From Trichormus sp. M33_DOE_039 (GTDB lineage: Bacteria; Cyanobacteriota; Cyanobacteriia; Cyanobacteriales; Nostocaceae): a stretch of DNA of 64,000 nucleotides. The translations under genes were made by a program, and so were the position numbers. Shown here piece by piece: positions 43,051-52,372 of this stretch. A model generated the notes under the pieces. It saw nothing but the letters and a program-made list of their open reading frames with translations, made no database searches and was not told where the DNA came from. How positions within the stretch are numbered: the stretch's first letter is position 1; every line of letters starts with the position of its first letter. The stretch lies in the NCBI GenBank assembly GCA_015296085.1, contig DVDT01000021.1, forward strand, positions 124,001 to 188,000, written 5' to 3'.

Positions 43051-45720
43051 TCACGCAACTTGTAAGACTGTAATATTTTTCATTAGCAGTTGTGTTAAAG
43101 CTTGTTGATCTTCGTGTTGTAAAGTAATCTTACCAGAGATGTGAGGTATCAAAGCCTCCCACTCAATTTCAAATCTATTGCTTAAGAGAGAAATTTCTAA
43201 TCCTTCACTAATATCTAAATCTTCTTCCATTAAAAGATTCATCGCTACACCAGATAACAATAACTCTGCATCTTCACTAGGAAGATTATTAGCATTTATC
43301 AGTAAGGTAATTTTCTCGTTGTCAGGATGAGTAGCTATTGCTTTAATAACTTTTTCTAAATCATCAGTGATTAACTCTTCGGGTTGATTCCAATCTGGAA
43401 AAATAATTAAATTCGTCTCTTTTAAATTTAGAGACTTTTGGAGTTCGAGTGATTTTTCTTGTTGCCAAAGTTTTTTAATTTCTAATGGAATGCTGTGTAT
43501 GAACAGCATTGATTTTTCTATTTTCTCAAGTTCAATACCCTTAAGAAGGATAAATAAGGCTTCTGCTGCCTGCTCTCGGTTGGGTAGATACCTTAAAATA
43601 TCAAGTATTGTGATTAATACTGATTTGCGGATGAGGCAAAATGCTAATAAACTGAGTGGATATCCCAGGCATGGTAAATTAGTAACAGCCTGTTCGTAAG
43701 TATAATTAGGGTCGCGTTTGGTGAAAATACTTTGAGGTAAAAATACTCCTTTTTCCATTAACTTTTGCTGAATAGGCAACCATCCGCCAAACCAGACTCC
43801 TGAAATTTTATCATGGGCATCAGCTAGTAATATTTCCATTGATGATAAAATTGCAGTCGCACAATATTGAATATTACTATGACTTAACAGGATATATTCA
43901 TCGGGAATTTTTCTCAATAAAGCTAAAATAGACTCTAGACTTTTAGAGTCATTGGTTAAATCAAAATTTGTAGAATATTGATTAATTTGCTGATATATAG
44001 AATTTTTTAGGCTTTGAGACAAAAAATCTTGATTTTCTGGCTCTTTACCATAATTTACCTTGACAACAGCGACAGATGGGTAGGCAAATTGTATTTGGCT
44101 CTTAATTAAGGATTCATATCTAATTTTTTGACGAAATTCACTGATCTCTACTAAATATTTTTCTAAAAATTCATTTTCTTCCGCAAGAGAACGCTGGTTT
44201 TGCTCAATATTAGGTAAATTATACAATGAATCACCATATAAAATGTTGTTGCAGACTTTATCTAATGTTGGATCAATTCCTGCTTCTAATTGCCCGAAAT
44301 CTTCGTATAATAATCCTCTAGAATTAAAAGAATTAAACTTATTACAAAACTTAAAAAAGAAAGTATTTGTAAAGCGATATAATCTCCTAAATTCTTCTAG
44401 AGTTGGCTTTGCTGACTCAGACAACAGGCTATTTACTAAAGTTATTAAGGATGGTATGTCAGACTGATGAATTATATGGGGCAAGGCAGAGTGATACAAA
44501 GATTGTTCTGAAACTGCTGTAGGTATTCCTTTTGCCGCACATTCAATCGCCATTGTACTGAAGAAAGCGATCGCAGCGTCAGTATGCCATAACAAAGCAT
44601 AGGATGTTAACTGCTCTGATGGCATGATAATTCGCACGTTTTTGGGAATAGATAAAGCTTGTTTATGCGCCCTTACAATAAAATCCATCTCGGCAGGTAC
44701 ATATTTTTCGCCTGCTATATAAGGATGATGGCGAATTACTAAATATTCATCTCTATCTGCGAATATTTCTATCAATCTATCAATAATCTCAAGCTGAGAT
44801 GTAATACCAGCAAAGTCTTCCGCCATTGCCAATTCATCTTCACTAGAAGTAAATACTGCAAGAATTTTGGCATCTTCGGGAATATTTAGCTGACGACGAA
44901 CAGAACTATAATCTGTCTGATAATCATAGAATGAAGAGAAATTTAAATTTCGTCCTGCTTCTCGTTCTAACCAGTATTGCTTGACCTGCGTTAACTCAGA
45001 AGTTGTCAGAGGAGTATTTTCCCAGGCTTTAATTAAATTTAAAGCAGGTGTAGAATGATAGCAAGTATGATTACTGACTAAAGTATAGGTGTCATCGATA
45101 TATCCTCTTTCTTGGACAATAACATCTATATTACGTTGACGTGCTACCTCAAAAGCAATTCTAGAAGGAGCTAATCTAGCACCTAATAAAAATAGATGAG
45201 TTGGTTGATAAAGGTCTATTAATCTAGATACTGCTTGATAAGTTATGAAACCATCAACCAAATAATTTTTATGAACTTTTCTCACATCTGGATTAGACAG
45301 TCCTGTTGATGTAATTCGGAAGTATGTATATATAGATGACGTAACCCATGCACCTATCGGTAAATTTTGATAGTAAGCCTCAGCATATTTTTCAGGGTCA
45401 AGAGTTTCTATCCACGCTTGTGCTAAATGCTCATCTTCCTGAAACACAAAATCTCTTAGTTGTTTATGGGGAAGTTCAAATAAATCATGAAAATATTCTT
45501 GACTTGTCCGAGAGCAATAATTACATAGTTCCTCTTTTCTTTCTCCTACTCCTCTGAGAATATAACAGGATTTAAAAAGCCCATTACATCCAATTGCTAA
45601 AACTTCACAACCACGCATTGTTAATGCAGTGGCGACAGTTGCATCAACTTGATGATGAAATAACCAAGCTGGAGGAATAGAATAGAGGGAGAAAAATAAA
45701 ACTTTTTTTGCTTGAGTCAT
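43051..45720 (-). CDS. Capsule-synthesis-like GT-B glycosyltransferase, two-part
   Basis: 889 residues. The first about 440 residues resemble capsule polysaccharide/nonulosonate transferases of GT-B type: VLFFSLYSIPPAWLFHH, PTHLFLLGARLAPSRIAFE, IDVIVQERGYIDD, DEYLVIRHHPYIAGEKYVP and AIAFFSTMAIECAAKGIP with PTAVSE. The remaining half is unlike any family I know; it contains a Cys/Leu-rich stretch (LPCLGYPLSLLAFCLIRKS). Last gene of the nonulosonate operon, 28 bases after pseI, so it is the best candidate for transferring the finished sugar. Acceptor unknown. Confidence 0.72.
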   Translation of the reverse strand: MTQAKKVLFFSLYSIPPAWLFHHQVDATVATALTMRGCEVLAIGCNGLFKSCYILRGVGERKEELCNYCSRTSQEYFHDLFELPHKQLRDFVFQEDEHLAQAWIETLDPEKYAEAYYQNLPIGAWVTSSIYTYFRITSTGLSNPDVRKVHKNYLVDGFITYQAVSRLIDLYQPTHLFLLGARLAPSRIAFEVARQRNIDVIVQERGYIDDTYTLVSNHTCYHSTPALNLIKAWENTPLTTSELTQVKQYWLEREAGRNLNFSSFYDYQTDYSSVRRQLNIPEDAKILAVFTSSEDELAMAEDFAGITSQLEIIDRLIEIFADRDEYLVIRHHPYIAGEKYVPAEMDFIVRAHKQALSIPKNVRIIMPSEQLTSYALLWHTDAAIAFFSTMAIECAAKGIPTAVSEQSLYHSALPHIIHQSDIPSLITLVNSLLSESAKPTLEEFRRLYRFTNTFFFKFCNKFNSFNSRGLLYEDFGQLEAGIDPTLDKVCNNILYGDSLYNLPNIEQNQRSLAEENEFLEKYLVEISEFRQKIRYESLIKSQIQFAYPSVAVVKVNYGKEPENQDFLSQSLKNSIYQQINQYSTNFDLTNDSKSLESILALLRKIPDEYILLSHSNIQYCATAILSSMEILLADAHDKISGVWFGGWLPIQQKLMEKGVFLPQSIFTKRDPNYTYEQAVTNLPCLGYPLSLLAFCLIRKSVLITILDILRYLPNREQAAEALFILLKGIELEKIEKSMLFIHSIPLEIKKLWQQEKSLELQKSLNLKETNLIIFPDWNQPEELITDDLEKVIKAIATHPDNEKITLLINANNLPSEDAELLLSGVAMNLLMEEDLDISEGLEISLLSNRFEIEWEALIPHISGKITLQHEDQQALTQLLMKNITVLQVA

Positions 45721-45748
45721 AATAAAAAAAATGCAGTAAATTTGTAAT

Positions 45749-46801
45749 CTAATCGAGTAAATTCCAAGTTACACGTGTTCCCTTTTTAACATTTTGCTTG
45801 ATTTGTTTCCCAAGCAAAACATCATAATATTTCGGTGCTAAACCATAACCTGGACGTATAACTTTGAGATTATTTTGTGTGAATATCTCCCCTGCTTTCA
45901 TGTCCTGAAAAATATAAAGCGATCGCCTAAAAGCCAATGAGTCTTTTTCAGCTTGAGTCGCCCCGTAGTGTATGGTGCCCATTGCTTGCCAGGATCTCTC
46001 ACTTTCTATGACCAACTGACGCATTTCTTCAGGTTCCATCGAAAAAGCTGCATCAACGCCACCATCAGCACGGCTGAGAGTAAAGTGTTTCTCGATCACT
46101 CTTGCGCCCAAAGCTACACTGGCTACAGCAACACCAATCCCCAAGGTGTGATCTGACAACCCCACTTCCACATTAAACAAGTCGCGCAAATGAGGGATTG
46201 TCAACAAATTACTATTTTCTGGAGATGCGGGATATGTACTAGTACATTTGAGCAATATTAAATCTTGACAACCATTTTCTCTGGCGGTGCGTACTGTTTC
46301 ATCTAATTCTGCTACTGTCGCCATTCCCGTAGAAATAATCATGGGTTTACCAGTGCTTGCGACTTTGCGAATGAGGGGTAAATCTGTATTTTCAAATGAA
46401 GCTATCTTATAACAAGGAACATTTAATGATTCAAGAAAATCTACAGCCGTAGCATCAAAGGGTGTACTAAAACCAATAATTCCTAATTCTCGACAACGTT
46501 GAAAAATGGGTTGATGCCATTCCCAAGGCGTGTAAGCTTGCTGGTATAAGTTATATAAAGATTTACCATGCCATAAACTTTGAGGATGATCAATGTAAAA
46601 TTCACCTGCATTGATATCCAATGTCATAGTGTCAGCTGTATAAGTCTGGATTTTGAGTGCGTGAACTCCAGATTCAGCAGCAGCTTCTACAATTTTTAAA
46701 GCTGTTTCTAACGATTGGTTATGATTGCCAGACATTTCGGCAATTATGAATGGCGGATAATTAACGCCTATTTTTTTATCAACAATACAAATCCCTTGCA
46801 T
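45749..46801 (-). CDS. pseI: Pseudaminic/nonulosonic acid synthase (NeuB family)
   Basis: Condenses a 6-carbon hexosamine with phosphoenolpyruvate to the nine-carbon acid. 350 residues. NeuB core: PPFIIAEMSGNHNQSLETAL, ALKIQTYTADTMTL, GFSTPFDATAVDFLESLNVP, CYKIASFENTDLPLI, STGMATVAELDETV and VGLSDHTLG, then an SAF-type antifreeze domain (AGEIFTQNNLKVIRPGYGL). The DTMTLDIN and TPFD pattern is closer to PseI than to NeuB or LegI, which fits the PseB/PseG neighbours. The ATG at 46801 overlaps the preceding gene by 23 bases. Confidence 0.93.
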   Translation of the reverse strand: MQGICIVDKKIGVNYPPFIIAEMSGNHNQSLETALKIVEAAAESGVHALKIQTYTADTMTLDINAGEFYIDHPQSLWHGKSLYNLYQQAYTPWEWHQPIFQRCRELGIIGFSTPFDATAVDFLESLNVPCYKIASFENTDLPLIRKVASTGKPMIISTGMATVAELDETVRTARENGCQDLILLKCTSTYPASPENSNLLTIPHLRDLFNVEVGLSDHTLGIGVAVASVALGARVIEKHFTLSRADGGVDAAFSMEPEEMRQLVIESERSWQAMGTIHYGATQAEKDSLAFRRSLYIFQDMKAGEIFTQNNLKVIRPGYGLAPKYYDVLLGKQIKQNVKKGTRVTWNLLD

Positions 46802-48308
46802 ATATTTTTTTTGGTAAATTGTTAGCGGTATCGACTAAATGAATTGCCTGTTGTCCCTGTTTGATTACTGTATCTCTTATGTGAAATCCAGCCAGTCTAA
46901 AGGCTTTAATTGATGCTTGATTAGATGGTTTGATATAGGCGTGAACTATATGAATATTCAGATTTTGAAAAATTTGTCTCTGGGCTATTTCAATTAAATA
47001 AGTGCCGTAGCCTTGTTGACGATATTCCTGAGCAATACTAATAGAGATAACAGCTTCTTTTCCTTCTATGTCATAACGAATTTGCCCAATAGGTATGTTA
47101 TCTTGGTTTACAGCTATATAGAAAATACAGTTAGTATTGAGTTTAGAGTTAAACCATTTTTGATGTTCTTCCCAAGCAATAGGTTTTGAGGAGAAAGAAA
47201 CAGCACGCACTTCTGTCTCATTTGCCCATTGCCATAATAATTGGCAGTCTTCTATGGATACTGGACGTAATTTTAAGGAATAGTTTTTTATACATCTAAC
47301 TACACGTTGACTACCCCAGCCATCTACTAATTCTTGACTAGATTTAGTCATGGTTAATCTTGTATTAATTACCAGTGATAATTCCTCAACTGCGGTAGCT
47401 ATTTCACTAGGAGAAATATGGCTATGCCAACCTAAATTAATGAATGTTTGTAGGGAGTGTAATTTTTGAGTGATCGCCTGTTGGTTTTTAGCCAAAATTA
47501 TGCTCAAACTGGGTAAACCCATAAAGGCTAATTCCCAACAAGTGCTACCACCAGCAGTAACAGCTATATCAGCCCAAGCCATTAACTCAGGCATACTGTT
47601 GACATTTCGTTCTATCCGAATTGTTAACCCAGATGTTTGTGCTACAAGCTTTATTTCCTCATAATATGGGTTACTTCCTCCAATCACAACTACTATTTCT
47701 AAAGCATGACCGGATAATAACTGTAAAGCTTGAATCACTTTTAAAGTAACGTTATCATAGTCAGCACCACCCATTGTTACAAGTATTTTTTTGGCTATAG
47801 GTGGGTTAACTCTCTGCCATCCTCGCCATTGCCAAAACTCACGCCGTAAAAGTGTATAGAATGTCCCAAGTAATAATTGCGTGTCAGGTTCTTTGTGAGT
47901 ATATAAAGCTGGATCAGCAGAAAGATTTTGATTTAATACTAAGTCAGCACAGTAATAACCTGCGTGTCCATAATCATCAAGAAAGAGAACTTTTAACCCT
48001 GCATTCTTGATGTTTGTTTGATATATATCTCCAAAATTATACCCATCTATAACTAACCAATTACTATTTAATTGATGCGCTAACATCGCGGTTGCTTGTG
48101 CATCTTCTGGACTTCCTAATTTTGGCGAAATCTTAATAACTTCTATGTTTTCCGTTCTTAGCTTCTCCTCAAATATAAATGCTGTTTCAGCCATAATGAA
48201 AACTGCCTTACCTCCAGCCTGTTGCCAAGCTTGAGCTAATGCTAAACAACGCATCAAATGCCCAGTACCTATTTGAGGAGATACATCTACACGAAACAGC
48301 AAATTCAT
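46779..48308 (-). CDS. pseG: PseG hydrolase fused to PseH-like GNAT acetyltransferase
   Basis: 509 residues. Residues 1-330 are PseG, the UDP-2,4-diacetamido-2,4,6-trideoxy-altropyranose hydrolase: FRVDVSPQIGTGHLMRCLAL, WLVIDGYNFG, ILVTMGGADYDN, ITAGGSTCWELAFMGLPSL (in part AGGSTCWELAFMGLPS). Residues about 345-500 are a GNAT acetyltransferase (LRPVSIEDCQLLWQWANETE, AQEYRQQGYGTYLIEIAQ, IKPSNQASIKAFRLAGF). The two steps flank each other in the pathway (PseH then PseG), so fusion makes sense. The ATG overlaps the class III aminotransferase stop as ATGA. Confidence 0.9.
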   Translation of the reverse strand: MNLLFRVDVSPQIGTGHLMRCLALAQAWQQAGGKAVFIMAETAFIFEEKLRTENIEVIKISPKLGSPEDAQATAMLAHQLNSNWLVIDGYNFGDIYQTNIKNAGLKVLFLDDYGHAGYYCADLVLNQNLSADPALYTHKEPDTQLLLGTFYTLLRREFWQWRGWQRVNPPIAKKILVTMGGADYDNVTLKVIQALQLLSGHALEIVVVIGGSNPYYEEIKLVAQTSGLTIRIERNVNSMPELMAWADIAVTAGGSTCWELAFMGLPSLSIILAKNQQAITQKLHSLQTFINLGWHSHISPSEIATAVEELSLVINTRLTMTKSSQELVDGWGSQRVVRCIKNYSLKLRPVSIEDCQLLWQWANETEVRAVSFSSKPIAWEEHQKWFNSKLNTNCIFYIAVNQDNIPIGQIRYDIEGKEAVISISIAQEYRQQGYGTYLIEIAQRQIFQNLNIHIVHAYIKPSNQASIKAFRLAGFHIRDTVIKQGQQAIHLVDTANNLPKKIYARDLYC

Positions 48309-49594
48309 CTGATTTTAAATAATGGCTCTAATGGTTGACATTTGAGATATTTATCTAGACTTTGACCTGTAACTACTTCTCGCAATAGAGAGAATACTTC
48401 ACTATAAACTGATAATAATTTTTCCACATCAATATCACTATGAGAATAACTGATATTATGTGTTCCCAGAGTCAAAATACCCTTAGCAAACATTTCTTGT
48501 AAAAATAAAGTCTTAATCTGCCATTGGCTATAAGGATGAACATCTTTAAATAATACGAATGACCAGCAAGGATAACCAGCAAGAGATACAATATCGCTCA
48601 TTGATAGCTGCTCAATTAGTTGCTGTAACCCGGTGATAATCTTTTGACCTTGTTGCCTTAAAGTATCGATAACTGGCAACTTCTCTAACTTAGTCATAGT
48701 TGCCAATGCAGCCACTAATGAGAGGGTTTCTCCACCAAAGGTAAAAGAGAAAAATATCTCCTCCATCATCTGCATAATATCCGCTCTACCTACTACAGCA
48801 GAGAGAGGAAAACCGTTTGCTAATCCTTTACCAAAGGTAGCTAAATCTGGGGTGACACCAAAATACTCTTGAGCGCCACCATTAGCAAAACGAAATCCTG
48901 TAATTGTTTCATCAAAAATTAGCAATGCTCCATTTTGATGCGCTAATTCTTTAACACTTTCTAAAAAGCCTGCTTCTGGTGCAGCAACATTTACTGGTTC
49001 CATGATCACTGCTGCTATTTCAACTGGATATTTTTGAAATATTTGATGTAAAGAATCTAATTTATTGTAGATACAAGTATGAGTTAATGCCTGTACAGAT
49101 TTGGGTACGCCTAAATTCCGAGTGGTTGAACCTATATACCAATCATGCCAGCCATGATAACCACAAACAGCAATATGATCTCGTCCAGTATAAGCTCTCG
49201 CTAAACGTATAGCCCCTGTTGTAGCATCAGAACCGTTTTTACCAAAGCGCGCCATTTCTGCACAGGGAACCATCTCGATTAATTTCTCCGCAACTTGAAT
49301 TTCTAGCGGATGAGGTAGAGAAAAAATTACCCCAGCTTCTAACTGTGAATGTACTGCGGCTGTAACGTCAGGGTCGTTATATCCCAAAGTGATTGCTGCT
49401 AACCCATTAATAAAATCTATGTATTCATTTCCGTCTACATCCCAAACATGGCTGCCAAATCCTTTAGTTAAAAAGTAAGGAGAAACACCAAAAGGATATT
49501 GAGTTTTACTCTTACTGAAAGTTTGAGTACCTAAAGGAATAGATTGCAGCGCCCTTGCTAACAATTTTTCTGATTCTAAATAAGGTTGTGACAT
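48305..49594 (-). CDS. Class III aminotransferase, glutamate-1-semialdehyde-mutase-like
   Basis: 429 residues. PLP enzyme of the class III fold: VWDVDGNEYIDFINGLAAIT, CGYHGWHDWYIGS, LIFDETITGFR and FGKGLANGFPLSAVVGR with the Schiff-base Lys in GKG. It resembles HemL but lies in a sugar operon between spsF and pseG with ATGA-type coupling, so it probably aminates or isomerises a sugar intermediate or nonulosonate rather than making 5-aminolevulinate. This enzyme is not part of the standard pseudaminic acid pathway. Its substrate is unknown. Confidence 0.83.
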   Translation of the reverse strand: MSQPYLESEKLLARALQSIPLGTQTFSKSKTQYPFGVSPYFLTKGFGSHVWDVDGNEYIDFINGLAAITLGYNDPDVTAAVHSQLEAGVIFSLPHPLEIQVAEKLIEMVPCAEMARFGKNGSDATTGAIRLARAYTGRDHIAVCGYHGWHDWYIGSTTRNLGVPKSVQALTHTCIYNKLDSLHQIFQKYPVEIAAVIMEPVNVAAPEAGFLESVKELAHQNGALLIFDETITGFRFANGGAQEYFGVTPDLATFGKGLANGFPLSAVVGRADIMQMMEEIFFSFTFGGETLSLVAALATMTKLEKLPVIDTLRQQGQKIITGLQQLIEQLSMSDIVSLAGYPCWSFVLFKDVHPYSQWQIKTLFLQEMFAKGILTLGTHNISYSHSDIDVEKLLSVYSEVFSLLREVVTGQSLDKYLKCQPLEPLFKIR

Positions 49595-49596
49595 AA

Positions 49597-50373
49597 TTAA
49601 GCACCTGCATTTTGACTTATGAATATTTCATCAGATATTAAAGATTTTTGCCAGCCTTCGTTTCTTGGATAGCAAGTATTAAAAGTTTTTAAATCTGGAT
49701 TTTGTTCTAAAAGATTTAAAATATTTTGAGTTGAAAACCTGGGATTAGATGGGTATAAAGCTGTGTATATCTTGGCAACTAAATCAAAATCTAATGGTTC
49801 GTCTACAGTCCAACGTAGATATGATAAATCTGTATTCTGTTTATAAATACCTAGCCGAAATCGATTTGGTTGTGAATGAATAAATGGTGTAACGTGTTCC
49901 CTTTGGGAAGGAAGTTTTGCTTCTTGCCAAGCCTGTTTTAAACAACTAAAACGAAATACTTCAGTATCTAACCCATCAGGAAAAGTTGGTGTAATTGTGT
50001 TGCTGGTGTAATCAAAATCCCCTGATAGATGATGAATAATAATTTTATCTATTAACTCTGGGTCGCACAAAGGACAGTCACCAGTCAGGCGGACTATATG
50101 TTCTGGAGAAATTGAATTAGCGGCTTGATAGAAGCGGTCGAGAACATCATCTAATTTGCCCCGAAAGCATTCAACATCTCTTTGTTGGCAGTATTTTTCA
50201 ATGAGGTCATCTGTTGGATCGGTGCTTGTGGCTACTAACAACCGATCAATCATTTTTGACCGCTTGATACGTTCAATTTGATGAAATAACATCGGTACGC
50301 CAAGAATGGGTTTTAACACCTTTCCTGGTAAACGTGAAGAACTAACCCTAGCCTGAAGAATTGCAATAATCAT
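49597..50373 (-). CDS. spsF: SpsF/PseF-like cytidylyltransferase
   Basis: 258 residues. Nucleotidyltransferase fold: MIIAILQARVSSSRLPGKVL, GVPMLFHQIERIK, LLVATSTDPTDD, HIVRLTGDCPLCDPELID and LDTEVFRFSCLKQAWQEA. The family member in Bacillus (SpsF) and PseF in Campylobacter activate nonulosonic acids with CTP. Here it should make the CMP-sugar used by the downstream glycosyltransferase. It overlaps the GNAT gene by 4 bases and ends 2 bases before the class III aminotransferase. Confidence 0.88.
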   Translation of the reverse strand: MIIAILQARVSSSRLPGKVLKPILGVPMLFHQIERIKRSKMIDRLLVATSTDPTDDLIEKYCQQRDVECFRGKLDDVLDRFYQAANSISPEHIVRLTGDCPLCDPELIDKIIIHHLSGDFDYTSNTITPTFPDGLDTEVFRFSCLKQAWQEAKLPSQREHVTPFIHSQPNRFRLGIYKQNTDLSYLRWTVDEPLDFDLVAKIYTALYPSNPRFSTQNILNLLEQNPDLKTFNTCYPRNEGWQKSLISDEIFISQNAGA

Positions 50374-50939
50374 ATCTGTTTACTATGCCAATAATCTACT
50401 GCTCTCATGCCTAATAAAATTACGTCCATATCTTGACCGTCAAATATGACTTGCCCTCGCAATAAACCTTCTTGCTGATAGCCACATTTGAGAAAAGCTT
50501 TGGCACTTCCCAGATTCGCAGCATAACAACCAGCTTTTAGTTTGTTGAGATGCAGCTTGCGGAAAGCAAATTCAGTTATTAAGGCGATCGCTTCCGTAGC
50601 GTAACCCTTTCCCCACAGTTCTTTTTTGCCAATAAATAAACTGACATCCGCATTGCGATGATGCCAGTTTATTGGCCCCAGCTTAATATTGCCAATATGC
50701 TCTTGATTATCATTTAAACAAATAGCAAAAAACGGTTCATTTTCTTTAGAGTCCATTTTTTTCACATATTCCGCAATATTATCCATAGACCTGCAAATAA
50801 ACCTAGTTTCTAAATAACTATTAATCTCTGGGTCATTGAGCCATTGATAATATGTTTCATTCACGTCACTCTGTCTAACTTCTCGTAAATAAATTCTTTT
50901 ACTTTGAATAAATGGATAAAGGTTATAAGTTTTGTCCAA
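50370..50939 (-). CDS. GNAT acetyltransferase (PseH/RimJ-like)
   Basis: 189 residues. GNAT of the RimJ/RimL type: IQSKRIYLREVRQSDVNETY, DPEINSYLETRF, LFIGKKELWGKGYATEAIAL with the acetyl-CoA loop (GKGYAT), and LNKLKAGCYAANLGSAKAFL. PseH acetylates the 4-amino group of the UDP-hexosamine intermediate. A second GNAT is fused to PseG, so either could be the PseH; the other may acetylate the extra amino group made by the class III aminotransferase. Gene lies between hisF and spsF, overlapping spsF by 4 bases. Confidence 0.85.
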   Translation of the reverse strand: MDKTYNLYPFIQSKRIYLREVRQSDVNETYYQWLNDPEINSYLETRFICRSMDNIAEYVKKMDSKENEPFFAICLNDNQEHIGNIKLGPINWHHRNADVSLFIGKKELWGKGYATEAIALITEFAFRKLHLNKLKAGCYAANLGSAKAFLKCGYQQEGLLRGQVIFDGQDMDVILLGMRAVDYWHSKQI

Positions 50940-50950
50940 TTTTGTCTGCT

Positions 50951-51736
50951 CTAATTATTTAAACGAATGGGAATACCTGCATTTTTAATTTGCGCTCTAG
51001 TTTGCATAGGGTTTTCATCTTTAAAACAGAAATAAGTACCTGCGGCAACTGCTGCTGCTTTCCCAGCAAGAAAACCTTCGACAAAGTGAGCCGCTAACCC
51101 ACAACCACCAGAAGTAATTACAGGAATTGATAGACTATCCACAACCTGACGAGTTAGTTCTACATCCAAACCGCGACGGCTACCATCACGCTCGATAGAT
51201 GTTAAAAGAATTTCTCCTGCTCCTCTTCTTTGAGCTTCTATCGCCCATGCCAAAGGTTGCCAGTTTGTTTTCACTCTACCGCTTTTTTTATATACAATAT
51301 AGTTCCCATTTTCTTGACGATAATCAATACTGACGACGACACACTGAGAACCGAACATCTCAGCAGCTTGATTAATCAAATCGGGGTTTTCCAGGGCAGA
51401 GGTATTGATACTGACTTTATCTGCACCATTGGAGAGGAGTTTACGAACATCTTCTAGGGAACGAACCCCACCACCAACACAAAACGGCATAAATATTTGT
51501 TCGGCGGCTTTTTTCACTACATCTAAAATAATGCTGCGATTGTCAGTAGAAGCATCTAAATCAAGAAAAATTAGTTCATCTGCTGCTTGTGCTTCGTAAA
51601 TTTTGGCTTGCGATACAGGATCGCCAATTTCAATAACTTCTCCAAAGTCCTTAGTAGTAACTAAAACCATTCTGGCGGTAGCACCAAAACGGCTAGGTTT
51701 CATCTGTAGTTTGGGAATAAGACGATTCTTGAGCAT
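50951..51736 (-). CDS. hisF: HisF-like cyclase subunit of amidotransferase module
   Basis: 261 residues of TIM-barrel HisF type: DEIIFLDLDAS-like (ELIFLDLDASTD), VGGGVRSLEDVRKLLSNGAD, KVSINTSALENPDLI, GEILLTSIERDGSRRGLDVE and VITSGGCG. It pairs with the HisH homologue 4 bases upstream. In nonulosonate operons of Pseudomonas and Legionella type, HisH/HisF supply ammonia for amidino-group formation by a PseA/WbpG protein. It is therefore unlikely to be the main histidine-pathway HisF, although that cannot be fully excluded without seeing the genome. Confidence 0.9.
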   Translation of the reverse strand: MLKNRLIPKLQMKPSRFGATARMVLVTTKDFGEVIEIGDPVSQAKIYEAQAADELIFLDLDASTDNRSIILDVVKKAAEQIFMPFCVGGGVRSLEDVRKLLSNGADKVSINTSALENPDLINQAAEMFGSQCVVVSIDYRQENGNYIVYKKSGRVKTNWQPLAWAIEAQRRGAGEILLTSIERDGSRRGLDVELTRQVVDSLSIPVITSGGCGLAAHFVEGFLAGKAAAVAAGTYFCFKDENPMQTRAQIKNAGIPIRLNN

Positions 51737-51740
51737 AGGT

Positions 51741-52355
51741 TTAGGGTTTCCATCTCAAGAAGTTTTGTAAAACTTGCAAACCGTAATTTTGACTTTTTTC
51801 AGGATGAAACTGAGTCGCAAAAATATTATTTTTACGAACAGCTACAGTAACAACACCTCCGTAGTCACAAGTTGCATCAATATCAGCTTGGCCGCAACTC
51901 ATATGGTAAGAGTGAACAAAGTAAAAATCCGGTGCAGGCGGTAAATCTACAAACAGGGGGCTATCTTGGCTATACTGCACATCATTCCAGCCTACCTGCG
52001 GTACACGTAAAGAAGAATCTTGTGGATTGAGTCTGACAACCTCAGCATCTAGCCAACCTAATCCCTCATATTCTCCACCTTCAAAACTTCGCCTGGCGAT
52101 CGCCTGCATACCGAGACAAATACCCAAAAATGGCTGATATTTATCCAAAACCATTTCTTCCAATACTTCTATAAAACCTCTATTTTTGAGGTTTAATATA
52201 CAATCTCGAAATGCGCCTACACCTGGTAAAATAATTCGTTCTACATCTTTGAGTTCTGAAGCTTGCTGACAGATTTTTACATCTGCACCAACCATTTCTA
52301 AGGCATTGTAAACAGACAGAAGATTGCCCATGCCATAATCTACGATGCCAATCAT
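51741..52355 (-). CDS. hisH: HisH-like glutamine amidotransferase subunit
   Basis: 204 residues, class I glutamine amidotransferase. Nucleophile elbow FLGICLGMQAIARRS with the active Cys, and C-terminal FHPEKSQNYG with His and Glu of the triad; the start IGIVDYGMGNLLSVYNALEM is the HisH signature. It releases ammonia from glutamine for the HisF/PseA pair. Gene order pseA-hisH-hisF with gaps of 17 and 4 bases supports one complex. Confidence 0.9.
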   Translation of the reverse strand: MIGIVDYGMGNLLSVYNALEMVGADVKICQQASELKDVERIILPGVGAFRDCILNLKNRGFIEVLEEMVLDKYQPFLGICLGMQAIARRSFEGGEYEGLGWLDAEVVRLNPQDSSLRVPQVGWNDVQYSQDSPLFVDLPPAPDFYFVHSYHMSCGQADIDATCDYGGVVTVAVRKNNIFATQFHPEKSQNYGLQVLQNFLRWKP

Positions 52356-52372
52356 AATTACCTCAAAGATAG

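Noticed and set aside
48305-49594. Class III aminotransferase as HemL of tetrapyrrole synthesis
   Set aside because: Embedded and translation-coupled in the sugar operon; a housekeeping hemL is expected elsewhere.
50951-52355. hisH-hisF as histidine biosynthesis genes
   Set aside because: They sit between pseA and a sugar GNAT, matching the amidotransferase module of nonulosonate operons; other his genes are absent from the window.
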